DNA of 39,892 bases from Pelotomaculum sp. PtaU1.Bin035 (GCA_002067965.1 MVRN01000012.1:1-39892); one strand, 5' to 3'; shown: positions 18,105 to 26,535, numbered from the stretch's first letter. Numbers and translations: made by a program. The notes: generated by a model from the sequence alone, not told the origin.

Positions 18105-19201
18105 TTACAGATAACCTCCCTGGTTTCCTTTCTCCTTGCCAGTAGATCAATAAAAGCTTCCAGCCTGGTCTGCAAGCCGGCCTCCCCCGTGTGCTCGTCC
18201 ATAATCAAAGTCAGTATCGGTATGTCGTAATCCGAACCCACGCCGGGCAGGATGCTTTGGGCCACTATTTCCGGCATGCAGGTGAAAGGGTACACCTGGA
18301 TTATCCCGTCGTATCCGGCCCGGGCATAGTTCACGGCACTGCCTACCGTCTCCTGGCCATGGCCGCCCACAAAGTGACACAGATAAGGGCTGGCTGAAGC
18401 GCAGGTCTCTTTGCTGGAACGAAGCCCCTTAACCAGCCCGAACAACAGATGGTCGTTCACCCACTCACTCAAATAGAGCGAACGGTCGACTTCGGCTCCG
18501 AGCAGTCCCAGGTGCCGTTCCAGCCGGTTGTTTGCAAAAGGCTCCAACAAAGTATAGATTTCACCGATAACAGCGATTCTGACCAGCGGTCCGCTGGGTT
18601 TACACGCCACTCCGGCCATGATCGCGCCGGCTTTTTTCCTGGCCTCTGCCATTTCACCCGGCGACGCGGCGTTGTCTATCAGTTTTAATGCCTCACTAAA
18701 AGCTCGCTCGCTGGCACCCGCCCTTGCCTCCCTGGGCCGGACCTGAAACACCTTTCTTTCCAGCTCGTCCACTGCCAGCGCTTTCTGGTAGCCAAACCGG
18801 ATAGCCTGGATCACCTGCCACCACGACCGGCGCCCGGTTATTTTCTTGATTTTAATAATTAATTCAGATATATTTTTTTCAGGCGGTTCGAGTACAATTA
18901 ACTGCATGTCACATCCGATATCCTTCAAGATGGCGTGCTCAATCTGGGCGTAATATCCGAAGCGGCACGGACCGCACCCGCCGGCCATAATAATAGTGTC
19001 GGCGCCCATTTCGCGGGCTTCGATAAAATTACCCAAATTTAATTTTAAAGGCATGCAGGCAAATTCAGGTCCGTGCTTGACCCCCAGGTTTAAAGTCCTT
19101 TTGCTGGAAGGCGGCGGCACCACCACGTCCACGTCCAGATACTGCAGCATCGCCCTTAAAGGAATATACAGGTTGCCCATATGCGGAAAAGTTGCGCGCA
19201 T
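18101..19201 (-). CDS. HgdB/DUF2229-related CoA-dehydratase-type subunit
   Basis: The protein has 366 residues with GGAGGT five bases before the ATG. Cysteine motifs in CMPLKLN, GGCGPCRFGYY and TCMPEIVAQS resemble the iron-sulfur ligand positions of 2-hydroxyacyl-CoA dehydratase subunits. The C-terminal DEHTGEAGLQTRLEAF is shared with the upstream gene, so the two are diverged paralogues. No membrane segments or signal peptide are seen. It lies between that paralogue and the activase in an overlapping unit, so the three products probably work as a complex. Which reduction or dehydration they catalyse is not known for this family. Confidence 0.78.
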   Translation of the reverse strand: MRATFPHMGNLYIPLRAMLQYLDVDVVVPPPSSKRTLNLGVKHGPEFACMPLKLNLGNFIEAREMGADTIIMAGGCGPCRFGYYAQIEHAILKDIGCDMQLIVLEPPEKNISELIIKIKKITGRRSWWQVIQAIRFGYQKALAVDELERKVFQVRPREARAGASERAFSEALKLIDNAASPGEMAEARKKAGAIMAGVACKPSGPLVRIAVIGEIYTLLEPFANNRLERHLGLLGAEVDRSLYLSEWVNDHLLFGLVKGLRSSKETCASASPYLCHFVGGHGQETVGSAVNYARAGYDGIIQVYPFTCMPEIVAQSILPGVGSDYDIPILTLIMDEHTGEAGLQTRLEAFIDLLARRKETREVICK

Positions 19202-19215
19202 TGTTTACCTCCGTT

Positions 19216-20193
19216 TCATATCCCGGCAGCTTCGGCTTTCTTCCACCGCACCATGTCTAAAAAAGCTTCCAGCCTGGTGACAATACCGGCTTCCCCGGTA
19301 TGTTCATCAAGAGTGAGATTCAAGAAAGGCGCGCGCAAGGCGCGCGCATGCCGCTCGATCAACTCGCCGGTCATGGAATCAGGCCCGCACCCAAAAGCAG
19401 CCACATGCACCAAACCGCTTATATCCGGGCGGTCAAGGTAGTGAAAAGCGGCTCCGATCATCCGCTGACCGAGACTCCAGAATAATTTTTTCGGCAACCG
19501 GGCCGCGTTGCTCCTCAAGGTTTTTTCCGGCACGTGCTCAGCGGTAAAAACAGCGGCGCCCATCTCTTTCAGCCGTCCGGTCAGATTCATGCTGATATAA
19601 GAATCATAGATGTTATACGGGTGGCCGATTACGGCCACATTTAATTCAAACGGATAATTCAGCGGTTTATCACCAACCTTGTTATCCAGGACAGCTAAGG
19701 CCTCGGCAGGCATCAGTCCGAGGTGCAGCAAGCGGTAATATTTCTGCAGGGTTTTGATTGAACTGCGATAAGCTCTAAATATCTTTAACTTATTGCCGGT
19801 AAAGAGACTGCCCACATTGTTTATCACCGTGTATAAATCCCTGTCTTTTCTGTACAGGTTGACGTCAACGCCAATCAAGTCAGGCAGGCCTTCCAGCCGG
19901 CGAATCATGTCGGGCAAGCCGAGAAACTTTGGACAGATATATTTATGGTGTTCCACACTCACCATTCTGGGCAAAAAAATATAATCAACCTTCCCGGCCA
20001 GGTCCAGCACATGGCCAAAGAACAGCTTGACCGGCAGGCAGACCTCATCCACGGCATGTTTTAGCCCCTGGGCCAATGTCACCCTGGTTGACGGCGATGA
20101 AAGCACCACTTCGGCGCCCAACTCTTCAAAGAAAGTCCGCCACATCGGGTAATAATAGTAGTATAGAAGCGCTCTGGGAATACCAACCTTCAA
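19216..20193 (-). CDS. DUF2229 acyl-CoA dehydratase activase-related protein
   Basis: The protein is about 325 residues from a TTG at 20193 that begins the family-typical N-terminus LKVGIPRALLYYYYYPMWRTFFEELGAEV. A longer frame to 20262 exists but overlaps spoVAE. AAGGAG lies about 11 bases upstream of the TTG. Cysteines in DEVCLPVKLFFGH, KYICPKFLG and AAFGCGPDSMTG align with those of its downstream paralogue. The shared C-terminal motif DEHTGEAGIVTRLEAF follows. It is the first gene of the three-part activase set and starts about 28 bp after the spoVAE stop. It is therefore likely read with the spore operon, which is an unusual association. Confidence 0.78.
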   Translation of the reverse strand: MKVGIPRALLYYYYYPMWRTFFEELGAEVVLSSPSTRVTLAQGLKHAVDEVCLPVKLFFGHVLDLAGKVDYIFLPRMVSVEHHKYICPKFLGLPDMIRRLEGLPDLIGVDVNLYRKDRDLYTVINNVGSLFTGNKLKIFRAYRSSIKTLQKYYRLLHLGLMPAEALAVLDNKVGDKPLNYPFELNVAVIGHPYNIYDSYISMNLTGRLKEMGAAVFTAEHVPEKTLRSNAARLPKKLFWSLGQRMIGAAFHYLDRPDISGLVHVAAFGCGPDSMTGELIERHARALRAPFLNLTLDEHTGEAGIVTRLEAFLDMVRWKKAEAAGI

Positions 20194-20221
20194 TTGCCTT
20201 CGCTCTCCTTTCACCTGGGCG

Positions 20222-20578
20222 CTACCCTCTCGGCCGGAAAGTAAGCGCCGCCAGGTAGCCAAAAACCACTGCCGCGGTAATACCCGCCGCCGCCGCGGTC
20301 ACTCCGCCGCTGAATACGCCCAGCAACCCGTGCTGTTTAACCCCGTTCAACGCTCCTTGGGCCAGCAGGTGGCCAAAACCGGTCAAGGGAACAGTCGCCC
20401 CCGCCCCGGCCAGATTCACTAAAGGCTGGTACAGGCCGATAGCGCTGATGATCGCGCCCGCGCTGACAAAAGTCACCAGCACATGGGCAGGCGTGAACTT
20501 ATAGCTGGTCAAATCCATCAGCAACTGTCCGATTACGCAGAGCGCGCCCCCGATCACAAAAGCCCAAAAAAATTGCAT
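20222..20578 (-). CDS. spoVAE: Stage V sporulation protein AE (SpoVAEb)
   Basis: The protein has 118 residues and several hydrophobic helices (FFWAFVIGGALCVIGQLLMDL..., a central glycine-rich VPLTGFGHLLAQGAL, and a C-terminal VFSGGVTAAAAGITAAVVFGYL). This is the small integral inner-membrane subunit of the SpoVA channel. The channel moves calcium-dipicolinate into the forespore and releases it at germination. It follows spoVAD by 12 bp. The sequence resembles SpoVAC in its first helix and VPxTGF motif, as known for these related subunits. Confidence 0.92.
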   Translation of the reverse strand: MQFFWAFVIGGALCVIGQLLMDLTSYKFTPAHVLVTFVSAGAIISAIGLYQPLVNLAGAGATVPLTGFGHLLAQGALNGVKQHGLLGVFSGGVTAAAAGITAAVVFGYLAALTFRPRG

Positions 20579-20590
20579 CTCGCAAGCCTC

Positions 20591-21604
20591 CTATCTCATT
20601 TCGATTACAACGGCATGCCCGATCCCCGGCACAGTTTCCCCTTGCTGAACACTGCACGGACTCAACAGCGCGCCGGTGCCGATGCCAAGCAGGCGTTTAT
20701 ATTTCCCCGTTTTGAGGCTTTCCATAAGATAGCCGCAGGTGACTACCGCCGAACAGCCGCAGCCGCTTCCCCCGGCGTGGACATCCTGCGCGGCGCTGTA
20801 AATTAAAATGCCGCAGTCAGTATACCGATCGGAAATATCATATCCGTCCTGCGTTACCAGCTGTTCAGCAAGCTTCTTGCCGTAAGAGCCAAGGTCGCCG
20901 GTGATGATCAGATCGTAATAATCAGGCTGCCGCGCGGTATCCTTTAAATGGCAAGTTATCGTATCCGCCGCCGCCGGCGCCATGGCGGCGCCCATATTCT
21001 GCGCATCCCCCTGCCCCAGGTCGACAACCTTGCCGATGGTGGCGTGGGTAATCACCGGCCCGCTTCCTTCCCGGGCCAGCACGGCCGCGCCCGCTCCGGT
21101 CACTGTCCATTGAGCGGTCATGGGACGCTGGTTCCCCATTTCGGTGGGATAGCGGTACTGCCTCTCGGCGGTGCTGTAATGGCTGGAAGAACCGACCAGC
21201 ACTTTTTCGGCAAAACCGCCTTCTATCAGCATGGCTCCCAGCGCCATGCCTTCATACATGGTAGAGCAGGCGCCGTACAATCCCAAGAAAGGTATGCCCA
21301 ATACTCTCGCGGTGAAATTTGCCGTGATAATTTGATTCAGCAAATCGCCGGCCAGCATATAATCAATATCTTTCACCTGCAAGCCGGCCTTTTCCAGGGC
21401 TTTTTGCATAGTCTCCAGCATCATCCGCTGCTCGGCCTTTTCCCAGGTTTTTTCGCCGTAGTAAGTATCATTAACCACCTGGTCGAATGTTTTCCCCAGC
21501 GGTCCCTCGCCTTCCAGATATCCGACAATTGACGCAGACGCGATAATGACGGGCGGTTTTTCGAAATAAACGGTTTGCATTCCATTTTTTTTAGGCGCTG
21601 CCAA
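20591..21604 (-). CDS. spoVAD: Stage V sporulation protein AD
   Basis: The protein is about 337 residues from a TTG at 21604 with GAGGTGAG upstream. The longer TTG at 21619 would bury that ribosome site. The thiolase-like fold is recognisable from the GACSTMYEGMALGAMLIEGG region around the equivalent of the active cysteine, the MTAQWTVTGAGAAVL stretch and the C-terminal GTGALLSPCSVQQGETVPGIGHAV. SpoVAD binds dipicolinic acid on the outer face of the spore inner membrane. It sits between spoVAC and spoVAE in the usual order. Confidence 0.95.
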   Translation of the reverse strand: MAAPKKNGMQTVYFEKPPVIIASASIVGYLEGEGPLGKTFDQVVNDTYYGEKTWEKAEQRMMLETMQKALEKAGLQVKDIDYMLAGDLLNQIITANFTARVLGIPFLGLYGACSTMYEGMALGAMLIEGGFAEKVLVGSSSHYSTAERQYRYPTEMGNQRPMTAQWTVTGAGAAVLAREGSGPVITHATIGKVVDLGQGDAQNMGAAMAPAAADTITCHLKDTARQPDYYDLIITGDLGSYGKKLAEQLVTQDGYDISDRYTDCGILIYSAAQDVHAGGSGCGCSAVVTCGYLMESLKTGKYKRLLGIGTGALLSPCSVQQGETVPGIGHAVVIEMR

Positions 21605-21659
21605 ATTCTCACCTCTCAAGAAATACCAATGTTACATGCTTTCATTCCGTCTCTTGATT

Positions 21660-21766
21660 CCTGGCTCCAGTCTTCTGACTCTTGGCCTCCCTGCTCCCAG
21701 GCTCCGTTTTCCAACTTTCGTCTTCCAACTCCTGACTCCTGACTTCTATCTCCTGACTCCTGACTA
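21660..21766. repeat. Cluster of degenerate CTGACTCCTGACT-type repeats
   Basis: In the spoVAC-spoVAD gap, variants of TCCTGACTCCTGACT recur in tandem (clearest at 21729-21766), with looser copies upstream (CTCCAGTCTTCTGACTCTTGG). Their words match the short pair at 17045-17072. Nothing indicates coding or a CRISPR (no unique spacers of constant length). Confidence 0.6.
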
Positions 21767-22222
21767 CCTAAAAAAATAATATAGCAGTCCTGCTATCCAG
21801 GCTGTAACTATGCCCCACACCAGCACCGGCCCGGCAATAGTGAAAAGCCGTGCCCCGACGCCGAAAACCAGCCCCTCCGCCCGGTACTCCAACGCCGGAG
21901 CCACCATTGAATTGGCGAAGCCTGTAATTGGGACAATGCCGCCGGCCCCGCCAAACCTGCTGACTTCGTCGTACAGACCTATACCGGTAAGAAACGCCGC
22001 CAGAAAGACCAACGTGGTGGAAGTTGCCGCGCCCGCCTCATTAAAGCTCAACCCCCTGGCCAGGAAAAAGCTGAGAATGAACTGACCTACCAAACAAATC
22101 AAACCGCCTACCACAAAAGCCCAAAAAACATTTCTTAGAACCCTGGGCTTCGGCGTGCTTTCTTTAACCATTTCCATGTAGCGTTGTTTTTGTTTGATTA
22201 GTGGCATTGAATTATCCGGCAT
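21764..22222 (-). CDS. spoVAC: Stage V sporulation protein AC
   Basis: The protein is about 152 residues from the ATG at 22222, which has GGGGTGA five bases upstream. A TTG at 22252 is open but lacks a site. The length matches SpoVAC of Bacillus (about 150). Four hydrophobic helices are visible, with the GIVPITGFANSM motif conserved in SpoVA channel proteins. The first helix begins RVLRNVFWAFVVGGLICLVG. It is the mechanosensitive membrane subunit of the dipicolinate channel. It starts the spoVA unit downstream of the dodecin terminator. Confidence 0.95.
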   Translation of the reverse strand: MPDNSMPLIKQKQRYMEMVKESTPKPRVLRNVFWAFVVGGLICLVGQFILSFFLARGLSFNEAGAATSTTLVFLAAFLTGIGLYDEVSRFGGAGGIVPITGFANSMVAPALEYRAEGLVFGVGARLFTIAGPVLVWGIVTAWIAGLLYYFFR

Positions 22223-22270
22223 TTTTGTCACCCCGTAATTTATATTTACCAACTCAAATCTTCCTTATAC

Positions 22271-22300
22271 AAAAAAGCTGCTGACTTTCTAGTCAGCAGC
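22271..22300 (-). terminator. Terminator after the dodecin gene
   Basis: On the minus strand, GCTGCTGACT (22291-22300 read in reverse) pairs with AGTCAGCAGC (22277-22286) around a 4-base loop. Six T residues follow (22271-22276). It separates the dodecin/sigF side from spoVAC. Confidence 0.9.
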
Positions 22301-22328
22301 CCGGAGATACTGCGATATACCCGCTGTT

Positions 22329-22523
22329 TTAGTCGGTATGGGCAATTTTCACGTTGGCTTTGTATTCCACCAACTGCCCGTTTTCCACATTGGCAGTAAA
22401 ATTGACAACTTCCACGCCTACGATGTTCTTCCCGTACCGCGAGGCCTCCGTAATGGCTGACTGCACGGCGCCCTTCCAGCTATCGGGAGATTCACCCACT
22501 ATTTCAGACACTTTGACGTGCAA
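22329..22523 (-). CDS. Dodecin-family flavin-binding protein
   Basis: The protein has 64 residues from a TTG with GGAGG eight bases upstream. The pattern VKVSEIVGESPDSWKGAVQ...A...VVNFTANVENGQLVEYKANVKI is the dodecin fold: a short helix on a three-stranded sheet, assembling into a hollow dodecamer that stores flavin or CoA. It has its own terminator and sits just downstream of sigF, so it may be a read-through or separate small unit. A role in spores is not established. Confidence 0.85.
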   Translation of the reverse strand: MHVKVSEIVGESPDSWKGAVQSAITEASRYGKNIVGVEVVNFTANVENGQLVEYKANVKIAHTD

Positions 22524-22592
22524 CCATCATCCCTCCTTTAATTTTTCAAAGCAATTGTATTATACCAGCAATACTATTTTTTATACGTTTGC

Positions 22593-23369
22593 TCAGCCAC
22601 TCTTTTCCATCAATTCTTTAAGTTTCTTTAAGGCCTGTCTTTCCAGGCGCGACACCTGCACTTGCGATAATCCCAGTTTTTGCGCGATATCCGACTGAGT
22701 TTTATCCTCAAAAAACCGCCAGGCGATAATCTGCCTGTCCCGTTCAGGAAGGTTGTTTAAAAGTTCTTTCATGGATATTCTTTCCAGCCAGGGCGTTTCT
22801 CCGTCTTCCTTGCCTTTTAGCTGGTCCAGCAGATAGATCGGATCGCCGTCATCCTGGTGCAGAGTCTCATAAATTGACGTCGGGGCTTGAGCCGCTTCAA
22901 GCGCGTTGACGACTTCTTCCCTGGACAACCCCATGTCCGCGGCTATTTCTCCCACTGACGGCTCGCGGCTCAGCTTCGCGGTGAGGATGTCCCTGACTTG
23001 CTGGATCTTGTAAGCGATTTCCTTTACCGAACGGCTGACTTTAACCGGATTGTCATCCCTTAAGAATCTTCTGATCTCACCGATAATCATCGGTACGGCA
23101 TATGTTGAAAATTTAACCTCATAACTGGGGTCAAATTTATCTATCGCTTTAATCAACCCGATGCAACCGATTTGAAAGAGGTCCTCCAGCTCGTAGCCAC
23201 GGTTCTGAAAACGCTTGACCAGGTTAAATACCAGCTTTAGGTTGCAATTGATCAGCCTGTCCCTGGCGTAACCGTCACCCGCCTTTGCCTTGCCAAGCAA
23301 CTCTTTCATTTCCTGATCTTTCAGCAACGGAAAGCGGGGCAGGTTCATTTCAACCAGCCTGCCACTCAT
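22593..23369 (-). CDS. sigF: Sporulation sigma factor SigF
   Basis: The protein has 258 residues. Sigma-70 region 2 is present (LINCNLKLVFNLVKRFQNRGYELEDLFQIGCIGLIKAIDKFDP, with FSTYAVPMIIGEIRRFLRDD). Region 3 follows, and region 4.2 has the helix-turn-helix TQSDIAQKLGLSQVQVSRLERQALKKL. A GGAGAT ribosome site precedes the ATG. The position right behind spoIIAB and spoIIAA identifies it as the forespore-specific sigma-F rather than sigma-G. It is held inactive by SpoIIAB until SpoIIAA is dephosphorylated. Confidence 0.96.
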   Translation of the reverse strand: MSGRLVEMNLPRFPLLKDQEMKELLGKAKAGDGYARDRLINCNLKLVFNLVKRFQNRGYELEDLFQIGCIGLIKAIDKFDPSYEVKFSTYAVPMIIGEIRRFLRDDNPVKVSRSVKEIAYKIQQVRDILTAKLSREPSVGEIAADMGLSREEVVNALEAAQAPTSIYETLHQDDGDPIYLLDQLKGKEDGETPWLERISMKELLNNLPERDRQIIAWRFFEDKTQSDIAQKLGLSQVQVSRLERQALKKLKELMEKSG

Positions 23370-23384
23370 TTCTTCATCTCCTGC

Positions 23385-23834
23385 CTATTGCTCCGGGCTT
23401 ATCCGAGCCACTCCGGAACCAACTCTTTTGTTCATTGTTACCACAGTACCGTGACCAGGAGTTGATTCCACCTTGAAATTATCCATAAACGAATTGATAA
23501 ATACGAAACCCAGCCCCAAACGTTCAGCGTCGGTGGAAAAAGTAGGCTGCAGAGCATCGTCGATATCTTCAATGCCCTTGCCGTCATCCTCAACCCTGAT
23601 CTCAACGGTGTCCGCCGTTAACGCGGCGTATATCCTCACCAAGCGGTCCGCGGCATTTTCATAACCGTGGATAATGGAATTCTCTACCGCTTCGGACACC
23701 GCTACCTTGATTTCTTCCAGGTCGGACAGAGTACATTCGATTTGCGAAGCAAAAGCGGCGACAGACACGCGGGCAAAAGCCACATTGGCGGGAATGCTTA
23801 GAAATTCCAATTTCATTTGATTAATCAAGCGCAA
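23385..23834 (-). CDS. spoIIAB: Anti-sigma-F factor and kinase SpoIIAB
   Basis: The protein has 149 residues from a TTG with AGGGGGT seven bases upstream. The GHKL ATPase motifs are clear: the N box EIKVAVSEAVENSIIHGY, the G1 box VEDDGKGIEDI and the G2-type LGLGFVFI. It binds sigma-F and phosphorylates SpoIIAA on serine. It lies between spoIIAA (11 bp gap) and sigF (15 bp gap), the canonical order. Confidence 0.96.
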   Translation of the reverse strand: MRLINQMKLEFLSIPANVAFARVSVAAFASQIECTLSDLEEIKVAVSEAVENSIIHGYENAADRLVRIYAALTADTVEIRVEDDGKGIEDIDDALQPTFSTDAERLGLGFVFINSFMDNFKVESTPGHGTVVTMNKRVGSGVARISPEQ

Positions 23835-23845
23835 AACAATACCCC

Positions 23846-24190
23846 CTAACCGATATTCTCCAACGCGGCGGCTTCGCCGGGGAATTCGTCCATAATCCGG
23901 AGCAAACCCGATAGTTCCAGGATCCTGCGCACTTGCGGCTGAGGCTCAACAATACAAACCCTGCCGCCTATTCTGCTAACCCGCTTATACCTTCCCAGCA
24001 GCACCCCCAAGACCGAACTATCAATAAATGACGCTCCCGCCAGATTTAGAATAATGTTTCTAACCGGTTGATTGTCAAGGGCTTCATCTAAAGTGTTCCG
24101 CAAATGATCGGCCACACCCAGGTCAAGATCCCCGCTCAGCCGGGCAATCAATGTATCTTGTATTTGCTCAAGCTCCAAGCGTACAGGCAC
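23846..24190 (-). CDS. spoIIAA: Anti-anti-sigma factor SpoIIAA
   Basis: The protein is about 114 residues from a GTG at 24190. The frame is open to 24325, but that would add an atypical 45-residue leader. With the GTG start the STAS fold aligns without gaps to Bacillus SpoIIAA, and the phosphorylated serine falls at position 58 (FIDSSVLGVLLGRYK). The residue after DSS is Val instead of the usual Gly. It binds SpoIIAB when unphosphorylated and so frees sigma-F. It is cotranscribed with spoIIAB and sigF. Confidence 0.93.
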   Translation of the reverse strand: MPVRLELEQIQDTLIARLSGDLDLGVADHLRNTLDEALDNQPVRNIILNLAGASFIDSSVLGVLLGRYKRVSRIGGRVCIVEPQPQVRRILELSGLLRIMDEFPGEAAALENIG

Positions 24191-24363
24191 CACCTTTTCT
24201 ATAAATTTACGACTTGACGCAAGCCCCCAATTAATATATGCCTTACTGCTAAATCTTACCAAATATATTTTAAAAAGGCAAGGCGTGTCAACAGATAAAA
24301 AAGGCCCGGAGTCAATCCGCGCCAAATAGATGCATATTATTTCCGCTATTTATTTTTTTTATA

Positions 24364-25569
24364 TCAGAATACGTGATCGATAACACGTTTCACCTGTTCG
24401 AACACGGTTGTTTTCAGAACATCGTCGCCAGCCACCAGATTAACCCGCTTGACCTCCTGGCCGCCTTTGGTAACAACATAAGCTCCCACTACCTGTCCCT
24501 TTTGCACGGGAGCGTCCAGGTGGTCCGCCAGTTCAACCCGTGATTCAAAGCCCTTTTCCTCTCCCTTTAGAGCCACTACGCTAACCTTTTCAGCAGTTTG
24601 AGCCTCCACCCGGTCCACTTGCCCCTTGCCTACTTTTATAGCGCCCACACTGGCGCCCTGTTCGGCAAAATTTACCGCTTTATACCTGGCGAAACCGTAA
24701 TCCAGCAGTTTTGTCGACTCCCGGAAATGACTTCCCGGCTCAGACGTGCCCAATACTACGCAGATTATCCGTAAACCGTCCCTTTCGGCCGACGAGGCCA
24801 AGCAGTACTTTGCCGCTTCCGTCCAGCCGGTTTTGCCGGCGTCCGCTCCATCGTACCACCATAAGAGCTTGTTCGTATTCCAAAGCTTGAACGCCCCGCC
24901 CCTTAATTCCGATTCTTTCATGGAAGTTATCTTCCGGAATAACGGGTACTTCAATCCTTCCTTCAATATGACAGCCATATCATAGGCGCTGGTGTAATGG
25001 TTGTCAGCAGTCAGGCCATGACAGTTGACAAAATTGGTGTTCACCAAGCCCAGCTCTTTTGCTTTGTCGTTCATGGCCTGCACAAAAGCCTCTTCACTGC
25101 CGGCTATATGCTCCGCGACAGCCACACTGCTGTCATTCGCCGACTGCAAGCCTATTGCCATGAGCATTTCCCAGAGGCTCATTTCCTCACCGGGTTCCAG
25201 ATAGACCTGCGAACCGCCCATTTCCCACGCGTTTTCACTGGTGACAACTTTATCGTCGAGCTTGAACTTGCCCTGCTCCACTGCTTCCACCGCCAGCAGC
25301 AGCGTCATTAGTTTCGTGACACTGGCCATCGGCAACTGCTTATTCAGCTCTTTTTCATAAATAATCTTATTACTCGTAGGCTCCAAAAGCACCGCCGCCA
25401 CGGCAGTCGTTTCCGGAACGGCAGGCGCGGCAGCCTCCAATTCTGTTTTTTCTACTCCAACGGCTCCGGAAGCCGCTCCCTCAATTTGACCAGCCGGCAG
25501 ACCGGCAATTAATACAAAGACCATTAAAAGTATCAGGGCTTTTTTCCGCAAGATTACCATTACCCCCAT
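24364..25569 (-). CDS. dacF: D-alanyl-D-alanine carboxypeptidase (DacF type)
   Basis: The protein is about 401 residues. The start is uncertain between ATGs at 25569 and 25560 and a TTG at 25551, and none has an ideally spaced site. A signal peptide (LILLMVFVLIAGLPAGQIEG) leads into a serine peptidase S11 domain with SVTK near residues 83-86, SAND (SxN motif) and KTGWTEAA. A C-terminal beta domain follows (about 300-400). It trims the terminal D-Ala from peptidoglycan stem peptides outside the membrane. It precedes spoIIAA in the same direction, the dacF-spoIIA arrangement known from Bacillus, where it modifies forespore peptidoglycan. A 170-bp gap separates it from spoIIAA. Confidence 0.92.
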   Translation of the reverse strand: MGVMVILRKKALILLMVFVLIAGLPAGQIEGAASGAVGVEKTELEAAAPAVPETTAVAAVLLEPTSNKIIYEKELNKQLPMASVTKLMTLLLAVEAVEQGKFKLDDKVVTSENAWEMGGSQVYLEPGEEMSLWEMLMAIGLQSANDSSVAVAEHIAGSEEAFVQAMNDKAKELGLVNTNFVNCHGLTADNHYTSAYDMAVILKEGLKYPLFRKITSMKESELRGGAFKLWNTNKLLWWYDGADAGKTGWTEAAKYCLASSAERDGLRIICVVLGTSEPGSHFRESTKLLDYGFARYKAVNFAEQGASVGAIKVGKGQVDRVEAQTAEKVSVVALKGEEKGFESRVELADHLDAPVQKGQVVGAYVVTKGGQEVKRVNLVAGDDVLKTTVFEQVKRVIDHVF

Positions 25570-25774
25570 TTCTTTCAAATTATTTTACAAATACGCTTTA
25601 TTAGCAGGTTACTTTGTATTATGATACTCCGTCTTAAAGTTATACGACTGTGATAAAGCCATTTTTTGCAGATATTAGAACTAAACTCCAGATATTAGAA
25701 ACTGAACTCACAAAATATTACTTTTACTCGAAAACGAAGTATACGGATATAAAAATTTTCAATTTAATTTTTAT

Positions 25775-25806
25775 TAAAGGTTCGCTAAAGGTTATGGGTT
25801 TATGAT
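25775..25806 (+). promoter_or_regulatory. Candidate OmpR-family operator and promoter for the Asp-box gene
   Basis: Two perfect direct repeats TAAAGGTT (25775-25782 and 25786-25793) have an 11-bp period, one helical turn, as usual for OmpR/PhoB-type regulators. TATGAT (25801-25806) lies 7 bp downstream as a -10 element. The repeats cover the -35 position, where no good hexamer exists. This is the layout of an activator-dependent promoter. An OmpR-type regulator is encoded 0.8 kb downstream. The binding itself is inferred. Confidence 0.5.
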
Positions 25807-25855
25807 GGTAAATGTAAGGCAGCTGCTTACAAAAAATTCTTGGAGGTATTACGTT

Positions 25856-26464
25856 ATGAAAAGCAAAATTTTATCAATCATGGAGGCAACAAAAAAGAAA
25901 GCGGCCGTTGCTCTTCTTTGCGGAGCGCTTATTACCACAGCAGGCGCCGGGGCGGCTTTAGCGGCAAACCCTGACACTTCCATGCTGTATAAAATTCAAG
26001 GCGGTATTGCAAGCTACTCCACGGACGATGGGAAAACCTGGAGTGAAAAAGCTCCCGACGGTGTAACGGTCAGCGAATCCGAAGACAGTAAATTTACTGT
26101 CTTTAACGGCCTCCCAACCCTTTCGCCGAAAGATGCTGAGGGGAAAAGCTTGCTGTGCAAAGTGGAAAACGGCCTTAGAAGCTTCTCCACGGACGGCGGC
26201 AAAACCTGGAGTAAAAAAGCTCCCGACGGTGTAACGGTCAGCGAATCCGAAGACGGTAAATTTACTGTTTTTAACGGCCTCCCGACTCTTTCGCCGAAAG
26301 ATGCTGAGGGGAAAAGCTTGCTGTGCAAAGTGGAAAACGGCGTTAGAAGCTTCTCCACGGACGGCGGCAAGACCTGGAGTGAAGAGGTGCCTGAAGGCGC
26401 AACAGTGACCGAAGGCGGCAAAGTCAGAATGATGAAGGTTGTTACGTCTGAAAATGCTAACTGA
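25856..26464 (+). CDS. Secreted Asp-box (BNR-like) repeat protein of unknown function
   Basis: The protein has 202 residues from the ATG at 25856, preceded by GGAGG nine bases upstream. The upstream ATG at 25802 has no site. A basic N-terminus and hydrophobic stretch (KAAVALLCGALITTAGAGAALAA) form a signal peptide cleaved near ALA-AN. The mature part is two complete 56-residue units plus a third partial one, each opening with an Asp-box (STDGGKTWS). Asp-boxes normally sit in beta-propeller hairpins, but two to three units are too few for a propeller. It may be a short beta-solenoid or surface-binding protein. A terminator separates it from a two-component system that probably controls it. I recognise no named family. 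Confidence 0.8.
   Translation: MKSKILSIMEATKKKAAVALLCGALITTAGAGAALAANPDTSMLYKIQGGIASYSTDDGKTWSEKAPDGVTVSESEDSKFTVFNGLPTLSPKDAEGKSLLCKVENGLRSFSTDGGKTWSKKAPDGVTVSESEDGKFTVFNGLPTLSPKDAEGKSLLCKVENGVRSFSTDGGKTWSEEVPEGATVTEGGKVRMMKVVTSENAN
26018..26410 (+). repeat. 168-bp tandem repeats inside the Asp-box gene
   Basis: Units begin at 26018, 26186 and 26354 with exactly 168-bp spacing. The first two copies differ by only a few bases, and the third diverges after about 55 bp. The near identity points to recent duplication or gene conversion within the gene. Confidence 0.92.
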
Positions 26465-26535
26465 TCGGTAATTTTACGGGAACTAATCAGCGCAAAACGA
26501 CGGATGCTGTCGCTTTGCATAGAATAAACGGAAAA

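Noticed and set aside
17045-21766. CTGACTCCTGA repeats as a CRISPR array
   Set aside because: Copies are adjacent or degenerate, with no constant-length unique spacers and no cas genes.
26018-26410. 168-bp repeats as a non-coding tandem array
   Set aside because: They are in frame and encode Asp-box units of one secreted protein.
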